Positions 35,471 through 47,890 of a stretch of 64,000 nucleotides of DNA are shown one piece after another. The notes under the pieces are model-generated. The model was given only the letters and a program-made list of their open reading frames with translations. It was not told the origin of the DNA and made no database searches. The stretch is taken from positions 266,649 to 330,648 of the forward strand of contig MU270033.1 in NCBI GenBank assembly GCA_021432635.1. Reading direction: 5' to 3'. Numbering within the stretch: position 1 is the stretch's first letter; each line of letters opens with the position of its first letter. The translations under genes and the position numbers were made by a program. The stretch is from Thozetella sp. PMI_491 (lineage: Eukaryota; Ascomycota; Sordariomycetes; Chaetosphaeriales; Chaetosphaeriaceae).

Positions 35471-36413
35471 TTACGAGGGCTTCATGCTAATAACGTTGCC
35501 AGACTCGGTAGCCGAGCAAAGCTCCGAGTTCTGCACGATGTTGATGAGGGTGGCGCCATCGGCAGTGACGGTGGATCCGCTGCTCAGGATGGCGTCGTTG
35601 CCGGTGAAGGTAGTGCCCGAGGGGAAGGAGGCGAACGGGACGAGGCCGCCGCCGCTGCTGACATCTTCAAGAATCCACTCCGCGCTCTTGCCCTGGAGGG
35701 TGGTGCCGCCGCTGACGTTACCCGTGACCGAGGTACCCTTGCTGGTGTTGTGGATCGTTATCGATCCGCTGGTCGTGGAAGTCATAGTGACGTTGGTTGT
35801 GATAGAGTCACCAGAGCTCACTGGAGTAGTGTCTGGTCAGCAACTGTGCTGCTGTCGAGCCACCACTTTTGGATTTTCATCTAGACTTACCGGTGAGCGA
35901 CACCGAGTGGAGCGCAGCGGGCAACATCTCAACCCAGGCGAAAGTGCTCTGGCTACCACTGGATGAGATCTACCGAGAGATTAGCAAGCGTCACATCGAC
36001 GTAGTAGTAGGGGTGCGCATTACCTGGGTGAGGGTACCGCCCTGGATCAGAGCGCTGTTGCTGAACCCGTCAATGCCCACCCACTGGGCAATGGACGGCT
36101 GTTGCGAGTTGGTCTGGCCACTGCGGAGGGAGATGGTAGGGACCTTCCACGAGCCGACCACCGACTTGAAAGTGCCGGTCGTGGTCTGAGCGGCGCCGCA
36201 CCAGTTGCTGGAGCTCTCGGCAGCTGTCAAGCGCTTCTCCTTCCGCGCCTCTTGGACGCGCTGCATGACGTTGGTCTGGAGCTCCGTCTGGGGTCCCAGA
36301 GCAGTCCCGATCTCCACGCCATCCTGGAAGGTCTTGAACGACCACTCCACCGAAGCGTGGATGAGCTGGGGCAGCGAGACGGCGCCGAGGAGGAAGGCAG
36401 CGAAGGTCTTCAT
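35471..36413 (-). CDS. Secreted glutamic peptidase (eqolisin, family G1)
   Basis: Exons 36413-36024, 35969-35891 and 35820-35471 give 272 aa, the usual G1 length. A signal peptide (MKTFAAFLLGAVSLPQLIHA) and a propeptide precede SSNWCGA. The catalytic dyad fits Gln110 in AQWVGIDG and Glu204 in KSAEWILED. TFAWVEMLPAA is also conserved. It is an acid-active extracellular endopeptidase. A minus-strand TATAAA lies about 105 bp upstream. The stop follows VISMKPS. Confidence 0.93.
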
Positions 36414-36517
36414 GTTTGCAATGAGATGAAGAGAGCTAAACTACGTTGCACTTGTCCGGTGCTTGAGAGGGGCTAGATTGTCAAGATGTTAGTTGGGAGT
36501 CCGCGGGAGCCTCGCTG

Positions 36518-36523
36518 TTTATA
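36518..36523 (-). promoter_or_regulatory. TATA box of the G1 peptidase gene
   Basis: TATAAA on the minus strand, about 105 bp before the ATG at 36413, at a normal distance for fungal genes. Confidence 0.5.
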
Positions 36524-39072
36524 TGTTCCCGTTCCATCGCGTACGTGGTATCTGACTGTTAGGGATGTAACGCGGCCTTCGGACAGTCTCTTTTCCCCAA
36601 TCCGCCACACGACCGGTAGGTTAGAGCGGCAAGGGGGGGATGCATTGGCCGGCGCGCGCGGGCAAAATGTAACAGTGAGCAAAGGTTGCCCATGTAGGAA
36701 GCTGGGGATGCTGTACGCCTGCAACAAGGAATCATCACTCCCACCCCAAAATAACAAAGTGCACATAGCTTCTCGGCCTGCTGCTGCCGTGAGCAGCATA
36801 ATCCTGTACATGTTGGGCCGTCAGGTGCGGGCCGTGTGCTATGCAACCTAGGCGGCCCTCGTCTATCGACTACCGCTTAGTACGCCTTACGTGAAGGAAG
36901 CTGCGTGCGGGGTGGGGTCGTAGTAGTGGTGGTGGTGGTGGCGAGGCCCCGTGGCGTCGTGAATTCTCACAGCAAAACTTCCCAGGTAGGTCAGTGGCTG
37001 CTACGGGAGGGGCGCATGCGGCGGGCATTCCCTCCAAGTGCCGCACGGTGGTGGTGCGATGCATCGGACGAAAGCTTGAATGGGGAACCGAGTTGCAGTT
37101 CCCGAGATTCCAGCAAGGCCAAGGCGGGATAAGCTCTGTGCCTGGCGATCGACAGCTTCCTATTCTATCGCTAGCTGCCTAGTACGCGGTTACATGGGGC
37201 TTCGCGGGAGGGGGGGTAAGAGGGTTGGAGGGGTAGACGGTAGACGCCGTCTCATCTGCTCCTGTCATAAGTCCTTATCTCGGCACAGCAAAGCCTCGCC
37301 CGGCACTGGAGGGGGGAGTGCTCTGGCGCAACGACGTGCGGAGTACAGACGCGTCCCACGCTCCAATGCAACCTATCAACGGCTTAGGTGCAGCCGGCTC
37401 CATCGCTGATCCCTTCCCCCTTATTTCCTTAATGTATCCCCCCCCAGCCGGCCTAGAGCTTTCGATAGCGACGCAGCACGACGAACCGGAGCAGCACCGC
37501 TTCAGATAAGGTGCATATCGCTGCCCCAAAACAGCAGGTCAATTGAGAGTCGGCCGGTATTCTTGTGGATAGAGCGGGACTAAGTAGGCGGCGGCCGTGC
37601 CATTGCAGGGACTTAGCTCATCGTTGCAGAAGCCACGCCGGGACCTGGTTGGCGACCTAGCGGCGTCGTGAAGGGCGCATCTCAACGCCGACGAGGCCTC
37701 CTTACCCATTGGGGTCAGTATCAACAAGCCACGGAGAGACCCGCGGCGAATCCCGCAACTCGTACAGAGAGGCCTGCCGCGCAAATGGTGGGGGTTGGGT
37801 AGCCTAGCCAAGTTATAAGTCAATAAAGACCAAGTACAAGGCTTTGCGGATGCCGCCGCTCTCTACCTTATTGGCTCGACCCAACTCGTTAGCTTAAAGA
37901 TCTACATGGACCTAGAAGGAAGGATGCAGTTTACCTCCGTATACAATACAATATGGAAGGATGGCATTTTGGGCACAGCTACCCCCACTTGACTACCGCG
38001 TGGTGTTGCGAGATGGGAGCCGCCCGCTTCTTGTCCATTGACACGGCCTCGGTGTCATTCTGCCCGTCCTGTCGTCCTTGTGTCTGTCGATCATGATGAT
38101 AGCAGTGAGCACCCCACGGGATGGTGTTCGGGCTTGTTTGTAGGTAGGATTTGCACAATGCAGTGGGGTGCTCGCTGTAGGGTCAGTCACCTGCCTCACG
38201 AGCCTTCCTCCGACGATAGGAGCTAAGCTCAAGGTTTTTTAGGCGCTGTAGAATAAAAATAAGCTGTCCAGACTTGCCCAGGATTCAGACCAACGCAATA
38301 GGCATGCTATAGGGGAGAGTATAGAATAGAGTAGGTTGACTATACAAAATGATTAGCGTCCACAAAGAGCATAGCCAAGAGCTTGGCAATCGGAGCCAAG
38401 ACCAAGCCACCGCACCCCGAGCGTATGGTCGAGTGGCACGCGACAGTAGTATTGCGATGCAATTGAGCTATGGGGCGCTCGCTTTGCGCAAATGAGAAGA
38501 GATACGTCAAATTCACAGGCGAATGGCCGATCATGTTTTCTTTGCACTGGAAGCATCAATCATCCTTGACCACGCCGCATGAACGCCCAAGCACGTTACA
38601 CTTCCGGAGCAGGTGCTTGGAGCGGCTCGATATTGCTGCGGGCGGCGGATAATGTTTTTTTTTTATAAGAAACGTGGTGCCTAGATGATCCTATGCCTAT
38701 TTCGTCTTTTGTCTTTTGGCTCACCTTTTTAAACTTTTAAGCTTCTTTGCTCTGTTCGCGGCTGACGAAAGGCGGTGTCTTGGATCGGCGTTCGGCTGCA
38801 TCGGTTCCTTCTTATCTGGGTCCAAAGAGGGGCAGCGAAATGTCGTGCGCGCCAGACGGGCTGAGGCGATGCGACGAGGTCGCGTGCGATTGCAGTCATT
38901 CTCAACACACCGCTTCGCCTGGAAGCAAGAGGATAAAATTTGGTCTGAGAATATCTACGAGGTCTCTTGCTAGGTAGCATGTCGGGAACGCCACCTTGAG
39001 CAGCGTAGGCCAATCGACCCTTCTCCCCGCACAACCCGCTCTTGCCGTCCTCAATCGAGTCGCCGCCCCGCG
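36524..39072. other. Gene-poor stretch, 2.5 kb
   Basis: No supported gene. It has short simple repeats, such as a GTGGTGGTG run near 36925 and a T run near 38654. It should include the promoter of the MFS gene at its right end. Confidence 0.55.
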
Positions 39073-40719
39073 ATGGCGCTCGCGAAGATCAAGGCGGCAG
39101 TATGGGGTCCGCCGTCGCTCGAGCGGTCGCTGCTCATCAAGCTCGACCTGACGCTCCTGATCTACTTCTCAGTCATCTGGTTTCTGTTCGGCATCAACCG
39201 CGCGAGCTACAGCACCGCCTACATCAGCGGTATGAAGGAGGGGCTGGGATTCAAGGGAACCGACTTCAACTACATGGAGACCATCTTCACCATCAACTAC
39301 GCCATCTTTCAGATCCCCTCGACCACGCTTCTGACCATATTGCGACCGAAATACGTGTTCGTGGCCGCCAACACGCTGTGGAGCGTGCTAACCCTCATCA
39401 CCTTCCGAGTCGAGCACGTGTGGCAGGTCTTTGTGCTGAACGGGTTCGAGGGCGCGTCCATGGCCATTGCATAGTGAGTCTCCAAAGGTGGTCTAGTCAC
39501 AGAAGCACGAGCCTCTTAGCGACGGACCATTCTAATGACGGCCATAGCGTGGGTGCGCATTTCATCTACGGCTCGTGGTACAAGCAGTCGGAGCTCGGCA
39601 CTCGCGCCGCCATCTTCTGCGGCTTCGGTAACCTGGGGAATATGGCCGGTGGTTGGATCCAGGCCGGTCTGATCGGCGCGGTCCCGGCCAACGGAAGTCT
39701 TGCGCCGTGGCGCTGGATGTTTATCGTGGTCGCCGTTATGACCATCCCGGTTGCAATCTTCGGTAAGCCCTGCCCTTGGCAAGGATGATTGCCCACCCCA
39801 GACTAACAGGAGGCGCTGCCAGGGTGGTTCTTCATCCCCGATCTGCCTCACCACCGCAGTGCTATTTTCTTGACGCCCGAGGAGAAGGAATTCGCCATCG
39901 CGCGACTTGGGGCTGAGAGAAAGCACAGTTGGGATCTCACCGTCTTCCGACGCGTCCTGCTGAGCTGGCAGTTTTGGCTGCTCCCCACCATCTTCATGCG
40001 TATGTATCCTAACACATCTACACACTCTTGATGATGCTAGTCCTAACTCCCTATCCACACTAGTCTACTCCCTGTGCGTTCAGAGCCTAGGGAACAACGT
40101 GATGCAACTGTGGATGGCTTCTCGGGGATATAGCGTGATCCAGCAAAATAACTACCCGACGGCGAAGTTCGCCACAGGCATCGTAGCTACCCTCATCTAC
40201 ACCATTATCTCAGACAGGATTGGGTCTCGGTGGGAATGCTCCCTTGCTATCGGCATCACCTTTGTCATCGGCAGTGCGATCCTGGTGGCCCATCCCGCGT
40301 CAGACGCTGGGTACTTCTTCGCCTTTTACCTGCTTGGCACGACCTATGCGCCCCAGGCGCTCTGGTACTCGTGGATGGCAGATTTGACAGGGCATGATGT
40401 CCAACTCCGCGCCATAACGACCGGGTTCATGAATTCGTTCGACTTTTGCTTTGTGAGCTGGTGGCCGCTGGTCTTCTATCCCGTCACCGACGCCCCGGAT
40501 TATACCAAAGGCTATATCGCAAGTTTAGTGACAGGGGCCTTGACTATTCCCTTCATCCTCCTGATCGCGTACCTAGAGAGGGTAGGGCGGGGGAAGGGAA
40601 TAATTGGCAGGGTTGTTGACGAAGACACTGCCCCGCTGCGGCGAGAGGAAACTCCGGAAGCGGAAGCACCACCGCAAGGCGACGCTGTCTACAAGGCAAC
40701 GCCGGCTCCGCGGAATTAG
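39073..40719 (+). CDS. MFS transporter, ACS family (Liz1/Seo1-like)
   Basis: Exons 39073-39473, 39548-39762, 39823-39999 and 40064-40719 give 482 aa with about 12 membrane helices. Early signatures FGINRASYSTAYISGMKEG and FTINYAIFQIPST match the anion:cation symporter family (pantothenate, allantoate and related organic anions). WRWMFIVVAV precedes the central loop and LWYSWMADLTGHD falls in the second half. The cytoplasmic tail is acidic. The substrate is unknown. With the hydratase, monooxygenase and second MFS gene to its right it probably forms a metabolic cluster. Confidence 0.92.
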
Positions 40720-42175
40720 ATGAAGACAATCTGGCTCGTGTCGCTAGAGGGTGCTTCACAGGCTCCGGATGGAACATTGCGGGCGATCAGAGTGGAGAGC
40801 TTAGAGGATAGAAGTTAGATAGGTGTGGAGTTCATTCTACTTAGATGCCCCAGAGAATAAGGTACTTGGGACTACCTCATGGAACTATGCATCCAGCTTG
40901 GACCATGTTGCAGCCCCTCGCTCATACTCGCCCACAGCCCACAAGAGCGGTACCGAATCTACCTACGTATAAACGAGGCGCACAGACGGACCCTGCGCGG
41001 GGAGACACGTTCGTCCCGACTTCTGTTTACACTGGAAGCGAGCGCGGAACAGCTGGCCGAAACACCAGGCTCGTCGTCTCAAGCCACGGTACGGCTGCTG
41101 GCTATGTCATTTCTGCTGTCGCAGACACCCAAGATGCGTGGAATAGTCAGCCCTGACAAATGCGCTCCTCGCCAAGATGCCATGACAATCACCCATCCAC
41201 CTGCCCTGGCCTGGCCGAAACGGAGGTCGAAACGGTGGAGGACGGCCTGTCGCCCAGGGTGACCCCGGTCCGTGGGCCGCCCGCGTTGCACCGGGATCGG
41301 CTGCCGAGCCCGTCCAAGGCGCGTGTGGTGGAATCTAACCCAACCTCGAGTGCCGGGCCTTAAACCGCATCGGGGCACAATCTTGCACAGCATCGCCATC
41401 TGGGCGGGACGCGATCTGCATGTCCCTCCCAGGGGTGTTTCTTATTGACGGGAATACTCCTCTCTGGCTGAACCAGCCGTTGCAACGCCAGCAGGATGCC
41501 CAGCGAAACGTGGCTTGATGGGCCTTGGATGGCCCCGACTTGCGTGCCAAGAGAGCCCTGTGGATGTCGAAACAAGGTTTCTCGTTCCTGGAACCTGGGA
41601 CCGGCCGTTCCCGTTGAGGGCATCACCTCCCTTCCAGGGCAGCCGGGCACGAAGGGGACCTCGGCCTGCCGAGCCTGATCGTTATTACCCGCCCTCGCGA
41701 GAGCCGGCTCCCCGCAAGCTCGCGGCTGAGCGCCGCCAAGTCCCGGCTCGCTTAGTCGCGCCGGCCGCCGTCTCGCTGTGACTAGTTCTTCTACCATGGC
41801 TTCCTTCTCTACGGGACGCGCCCAAAAAAAACAGCCAAGCTTTGGCATCGGGCCCCTCCCCAGCACGCCAATGGGCCTGTGTTGCATCGCGATCGCGTCC
41901 TTGGGCTTTTGTGCCCCGTCCACTTCGTGATGCCTGCACGCTCACCCCCGGAGGGCAGGCGGAGTCTGTAGCTTCCTATTATGGCCAGTATACCCGAGTC
42001 AGTCGGCGAGGAGCGTTGTGATCATTAGGATGCCCTCTGCTCTGTAGCTCCCTCTTTTGTCTAAGCCGAACTGCCTGGGCTTCCTGCACACCATTGCGGC
42101 TAGCACCTACGACCACCTGTCCTGTTCTGTTCTCCTGCCGCCCCTTCCCTGTCCTCTCAGAGCTCTTTCTTCGTC
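40720..42175. other. Intergenic, 1.5 kb, GC-rich
   Basis: Between the MFS gene and the hydratase. Several open frames occur on both strands without family signatures. The right end carries a pyrimidine-rich leader before the ATG at 42176. Confidence 0.6.
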
Positions 42176-43292
42176 ATGGCGCAGGCAACAGACGCCATTC
42201 CGCCCCCTGCTCTACTCGTTACGTCACCCGCACCGCGGGTGCGAGTGCTGGCCTTCAACCGCCCTGAGAAGCGCAACGCGCTGTCCCAGGCCTTGATCGA
42301 TGAGTTTCTCCGCCACTTGCGCGCTGCGTCCGACGACCCAGAAGTGAGGGCGATTGTCGTCACCGGCACGGTCTCGGTTTTCAGTGGTAAGCCCAGCCCG
42401 CCCCAGCACCGCAGCTCCACGTGCTAATCCTGCCCGGCAGCGGGTGCTGACATCAAGGAGATCGCCGCATTGGACAGTCGGGAGGCCAGCGACCGCAGGT
42501 ACTTGGAGGATCTCTGTCAGGGCCTCCGCGCTACCAAGAAACCCCTCATTGCTGCGGTCGAGGGTTATGCGGTACGGCACCCAGGCCGGCCCGCCGTCAG
42601 AACCCGATCCTACCCAGCCGGCAGAATCTAAGGTTATCGAGCTTGGCTAATTTTCCCGTCTAGTATGGTGGCGGATTCGAGGTCGCACTCATGGTGAGCA
42701 CTCCCCCGCGCCCAGCTCTAGGTTCTCGCGGTACCGCGACGCGACGGCCGCCGCCATGACGCCACTTTGAATATTGAAGTTCGGGCTGCTGACACGCTGC
42801 AGTGCGACTTGATTCTGGCCTCGTCAGCAGCGACCTTTGGGCTACCCGAGGTCAAGATCGGCCTGCTGCCGGGCGCGGGCGGCACGCAACGCCTGACGAA
42901 TGTGGTGGGCAAGTTCAGGGTCCGTTCGCCTCCGATCCGGCTCGCTTCCGAATGCAACGCGGGCCCGGTACGCTAACGCGCAGCGCATGCAGGCCATGAA
43001 GATGATATTGTTTGGGAATAAGATCACGGCGACCGAGGCCGCCTCGTGGGGACTCGTGGCTGACGTGTTCGAGCCGGGGACCGTGCTCCAGAACGCAGTC
43101 GAGACCGCGAGCACCCTCGCCGCGCTGAGCAGCTCAGCCGTCGAGCTCGCCAAGCAGGCCGTGCTGGCTGCGGACGACCTCGGACTGGCGAACGAGGTGG
43201 AACGAGACCTGTACTACTCGGCTTTCAGCTCGGCAGACAAGATCGAGGGGATCTCGGCCTTCCTGGAGAAGCGATCGCCTAATTGGTCGTAG
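42176..43292 (+). CDS. Enoyl-CoA hydratase/isomerase
   Basis: Exons 42176-42386, 42441-42571, 42664-42693, 42803-42919 and 42984-43292 give 265 aa. Motifs: FNRPEKRNALS, SGAGADIKEIAA, GGGFEVALMCD and FGLPEVKIGLLPGAGGTQRL. Both catalytic glutamates of crotonase-type hydratases (in GGGFE and LPE) are kept, so it should be a true hydratase. The third exon is only 30 nt. There is no C-terminal peroxisomal SKL and no obvious presequence. It ends 118 bp from the convergent monooxygenase gene, suggesting a shared pathway with a CoA-thioester step. Confidence 0.93.
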
Positions 43293-43410
43293 CCTGCCCT
43301 GCAGAGGATGCCGCACCTTGGGTGGGAGACACATGGTTCATTTCTTGGGCCTGACACGCGCTAGCTAAAAGGAAAGATTCTTGCATCACGGAACATATCC
43401 AATGCATCCC

Positions 43411-45252
43411 TTAGGCCTTGACCGCTGGCGGTTTCCCTGCCTGCTCCTTGGCGATGGCCTCATCATACGTGGCATACCGGTATTGATAGCCAGGATGGTC
43501 GGTCCTAAGCCCCTTCTGTCCAACCCCGTAGATCTGCTCTCGGAACGTCCTCGCCGGTGCGTCATCCGGTTCCTTCTCGGGGTAGATGCCCCGCCGCCTG
43601 AGCTCAGGCACAAGCAGTTCCACCGCGTCCACGAAACTCCCCGGTGTGATGACATAGCCGATGTTGAAGCCGTCTACATCGGCAATGTCAACCCACTGCT
43701 CAAAGATGTCGGCGACCTGGCTGGCCGTGCCGACGGGCATGGCACCACTGCCGCCAATAGCGACTAGGGTGCCCAGGTTCCGTGGTGTGAGCTTGGGCAC
43801 GTCGTCGCCGCGGTACTGAAGGCCATAGAGGGCTGAATGGACGCGCTGCAGATCGATCGCGATGTCCTCCTCCGTCAGCTGGTGGTCTAGGTCAAACTTG
43901 GAAACATCGATGGCGTTGGAGGCAGACCATTGCGCCAGGCCACCGTCGATGAGCTTGTATTTCAGCGCGTCCTCATATTTGCGCTTCACATCTTCTTCAT
44001 CCTTGCCGATGATGGGCGTGATCATGGCGAAAATCTTAACAGACGACGGGTCTCGTCCAGCCGCAGCCGCTGCGTCGCGGATCGCTTTAACCCGAGGTGC
44101 AACGATGTGCGGAGAGAGCCCGGCGACGAAGATGCCCTCGGCATGAGTAGAACCAAATCTGATGCCTGCTCTATTTCTCAATTAGAACTACAGCAACAGC
44201 CTCGCGCTTGGACATTCTACTTGCGCTGATGTTCCAGCTTGGAAGAGCACTGGAGTTCTTTGCGGTGAGGGGTCCACTATGAAGGGGGCGTCGACGTGGA
44301 ACTTTCCATGGTGGTGGATAATGCGGATCTTGTCGTACTCGGCGTAGATTCCATTCTCGGCGTCCTCTTTCAAGGCATCGTCCGCCCATGATCCTTCCCA
44401 GAGCCTGTAGCCTTAGATAAGAAACATGCAATTCCTAGTGTACAAGCTGACCATACTGCTAAGACACACTCACTTGTACAAGACTCGTAAGTACTCATCC
44501 GCGTTGGCATATCGCTGGTCGTGTTCCACCAACGGTAACCCAACCTATGTTTTCGAGACAGTCAGCCTTCCATCATCTAGGCAGGTAGCAAGGGCTTTGG
44601 AGCCACACGTACAGCTTTGGAGGCAGATTCTTTCCAACTAGTGACGATATTCCAACCAAAGCGCCCTTTGGTAAGGTGGTCGACAGTAGAGAATCGCTTG
44701 GCGACTACATACGCCTGCTCATACGAAGTTGACGTTGTTATCGCGAAACCAAGATTCTTGGTGACCGCAGCCATTGCTGAAACGGGCTGCGATATTCTCT
44801 TATTAACTAGACCAACACAAGCAGTCATTGTAGGTACTTTGGTTAACGCACAATGATTGGATCTGCCATCGGAAACTGGCTTCCTGTACGGACCGAAGGC
44901 TCCGCACTGCCTTTGTATCTATCTTGACGAATCAGTTAATTCGTTCAGAAAGGCAGATAGATGCTTAGGCTCTCCCATCCAGACAGTCTCGACTTGATAG
45001 AACGTACGTGTCATAAGGTCCAAACGTATCGGCAAGAAACAAGCCAGTAAAGCCGCCCTTTTCCAGCAGCTGGGCTAGATCCGTCCAGTAGGAGAGATCC
45101 CTTCTTTTGTCCTTGGCGCGATCTTCGGGGTTGCGCCACTGTCCGAAGGACAAATGTCCTACAGTGAACATGTCGAAGCCATTGAGAAGAATCTGTTTCT
45201 TCTCCCGCTTGAGCCTCTTTGCGCCCCTCTCTTTGTCCTGCACAGAGCCCAT
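43411..45252 (-). CDS. Flavin-dependent monooxygenase, NtaA/SnaA/DszA (bacterial luciferase-like) family
   Basis: Six exons (45252-45008, 44918-44852, 44786-44613, 44544-44474, 44404-44225, 44170-43411) give 498 aa. Signatures: FVDxT-like start LNGFDMFTVGHLSFGQW, LFLADTFGPYDTY, AAVTKNLGFAITTST, RFSTVDHLTKGRFGWNIVTS, YKLWEGSW, PVLFQAGTSA and THAEGIFVAG. The family uses FMNH2 supplied by a partner reductase to oxidise nitrogen- or sulfur-bearing substrates. The fifth intron (44171-44224) begins with GC, not GT; only this choice keeps both frame and family alignment. The gene is divergent from the second MFS gene and convergent with the hydratase. Confidence 0.92.
44171..44224 (-). other. GC-AG intron in the monooxygenase gene
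   Basis: On the minus strand the intron reads GCAAGT at its donor and ends AATAG. GCAAGT is the usual donor of the rare GC-AG class. Splicing here gives QAGTSAAGIRF, whose spacing between QAG and HAE fits the family. The nearby GT donor would break the frame. Confidence 0.75.
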
Positions 45253-46018
45253 CGTACCGCTCCAGTCGAATTAAGACAATTGACGCGTCGTCCTTCGCTA
45301 TAAATCCGTAAATATTGAGAGTTGTTCTGGCGAGCTATCCGGCTAGGGCAAAAGGCCACACCCACCACCAGCCGACCTCATGCTAGATAAACGGAGCCGC
45401 ATCTGCATCCCATCCATTCAAAGTGCCAATGCCTTATCCCCTCCCTATTCCCGCCAGCAACCGATCAATTGGAGTTAGGAACAGTGACAGCATCGAAGGG
45501 GAAGATGTTGCAACAGGGCTGCAGGGCAAACCCAGGCCAATGACGGCATCTAATGCCAAGATGTTGCGAGCGCCATCCCACGTACCCAAGCGCGCGGGAG
45601 CTATGGCGAAAGCATGGAGACGCAATTCCGCCATCGCCGCCCAGCCCTCACAACGCCTTTGTGAATCTGATGTGCAAAAGCTGGAGAGAAAACACCCATG
45701 CTTCCGATTGCGCTCCCGGTGCCGAGTCTTATCGCCCCCGTATATCTAATGTCTGGGCGTCGCCGAGTCGCAGCGACAAGAAAAGCCGAGCCCGCCAGAG
45801 GCAGAGCTGAGCATCGCTATCGCTAAATCGCCATGTTCGGCCCAAGCACACCATTTCTTGGGCTCCCCGCGCGTGACGCGGGATGGCCCTCATGGCATAT
45901 CCGTCGCCCCGGGTCCAGAGATAGATATGCCGTCCCCTGCTCCCGACAATCTGGGTCACCTCACACCATCCCGTGATCTCGCAACGCAGACCGAGCCCGA
46001 GCCTACGCTGCATATACA
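45253..46018. promoter_or_regulatory. Bidirectional promoter between monooxygenase and second MFS gene
   Basis: A 766-bp gap between two divergent start codons. It probably carries shared regulatory sites for the cluster. I found no clear palindromic factor site. Confidence 0.45.
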
Positions 46019-47890
46019 ATGGCTTCCCTTGCGCAGCCTAACGACATCTCGATCGACCGCGAGGCGGCTGCTGCCGCGCGCAAGACGGCCACGGCTACCA
46101 TCGCCCGGGCAGACGTGGATAACCTGCGTGACGATCCCGAGGCTAAGGCTGCGTTCCTGGCGACTTTCTCGGCCGAGGAGGAGAGGTCCATCATTCGCAA
46201 GGTTGACAAGAAATTTCTCGTTTTGATTGGTTTGATGTACATGATCAAGAACGTACGTTTCTCTCCCGTCGGCGCTTCATCGTGACTGCGGCTAACCTTG
46301 ACAGTAGATTGACACAAATAATGCTGCCAACATCAAGGTACTCCAGATTGGGGAGGACAGAAATATCATGACAGAGCTAGGGATGACCGCCGACCAATAT
46401 AATTGGGTGGCCTCCATCTATGGGGTACGTCGAGCTCGAGCCGTCGAGCCCCTGTAAGAAGGCACGATGAAGCTAACTGATCGACCACCTGTGGCTAGAT
46501 CGCCTACATCATCTTCGAAGCCCCAAGCAATCTTCTACTCAAGCGCATGAGTCCTCACCTATGGCAGTCTCGTATCTTCTTTACTTGGGGCATCATTACC
46601 GCGTGCACCGCTGCTGTGCAGAACCGGCACCAGATGTACGCATGTCGCTTCCTGCTCGGGTAAGTTATCGCTTCTTCTGTCCGCCTACCCCAATCCTAAA
46701 ACTGACACTAGACCCACACAGTATGTTCGAGGCCGGCATGTTTCCGGGCGTCATGGCCCAGCTGTCCTCGTGGTATCGCACCGACGAGATCGGCAAGCCC
46801 GTGACCTGGTTCTTCGCTATCTCCAACCTGTCAGGAATCATCGGCTCCCTGTTGTGCTATGGTATTAGCTACCTCAACGGCGCCCAAGGCCTCAGCGCTT
46901 GGCGCTGGGTGTATCTTATCGAAGGAGTCGCTACGATTGCCTTCTCTGGCGTCGTGTTCTGGGTCCTGCCCGATTATCCAAAGTCGCCACGCAGCGATCG
47001 CTTCCTGACGAAACGCGAGCAAGAGTTCGTCGAGGCTAGGCTGCCTGAAAACGCTCCGCTAACGAACGATCCGGTGTTTTCCAAACGTGAGATCCTCAAT
47101 ACGCTCAAGGGGCCGCTCATTTGGTCCTTCATGCTCTCGCAAACACTGGTCAACCTTGGCGGCTACGCCCTTACGTGGTATCTACCTACTATTGTCACTA
47201 ATCTGGGCTTCGTGAATTTGCCCAAAAACCAGCTGTTGAACATTCCGCCTGCTGCCGCTGCCATTCTTGGCTTCATATTTTCGGCCTGGTTCATTTCGAG
47301 AGCGTATATAGTTCGCCCCGCTTACATCATGTGAGTACCACGATTCTGTTCGAGAAGTCCTCCCCAGCGTAGACTCCGCGCTGATCCCGATATATAGGAT
47401 CATAATGTCAGGAATGGTCGTCTGCTTTGTACTTTTCTTCACCATTTCCAACCGCGTCGGAATCTACATCAGCTGCATCCTCGGCACTGTATTTTACCAG
47501 TCCTATTTCATTCCCTTCTGGGCCTGGCGTTCGGCGACCCTGTCCGGGTCGACGGGAACAGCATTCACCCTCGGCTTACAGTCTGGGATTGCACAGTTGG
47601 GCGGTGTCGTCGGGCCACAGCTGTTCCAGTCAAGTTGGGCCTACAATGGGTACAAGAATAGCTTTGCCATTGCTGCAGCGTGCATTATCGCTGCGTGGGT
47701 TGGAAACCTTTGGACCTGGTGGCTGACGCGTAATACCGAGTATGATGTTATGCGGGTGAGACGTAAGATACTCAAGGCACGAGCGGAGGGCAAGACGCTG
47801 GCTGGAGACGACATCAAGGTGTTTGAGGAGCGCCGGTTCTACTCTGGACTCAAGCGAACCGGCAGCCAACCTACCTCTGATGAGGATTGA
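46019..47890 (+). CDS. MFS transporter, Dal5/Tna1-like (ACS family)
   Basis: Exons 46019-46252, 46308-46424, 46499-46659, 46722-47330 and 47398-47890 give 537 aa. The N-terminus is long and cytoplasmic with KVDKKFLVLIGLMYM, then IDTNNAANIK, YNWVASIYGIAYIIFEAPSN, GMFEAGMFPGVMAQLSSWY and LSAWRWVYLIEG. This is the classic pattern of fungal allantoate/nicotinate-type permeases. All introns are GT-AG. It likely imports the organic anion handled by the neighbouring monooxygenase and hydratase, although the substrate cannot be read from sequence. Confidence 0.94.
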
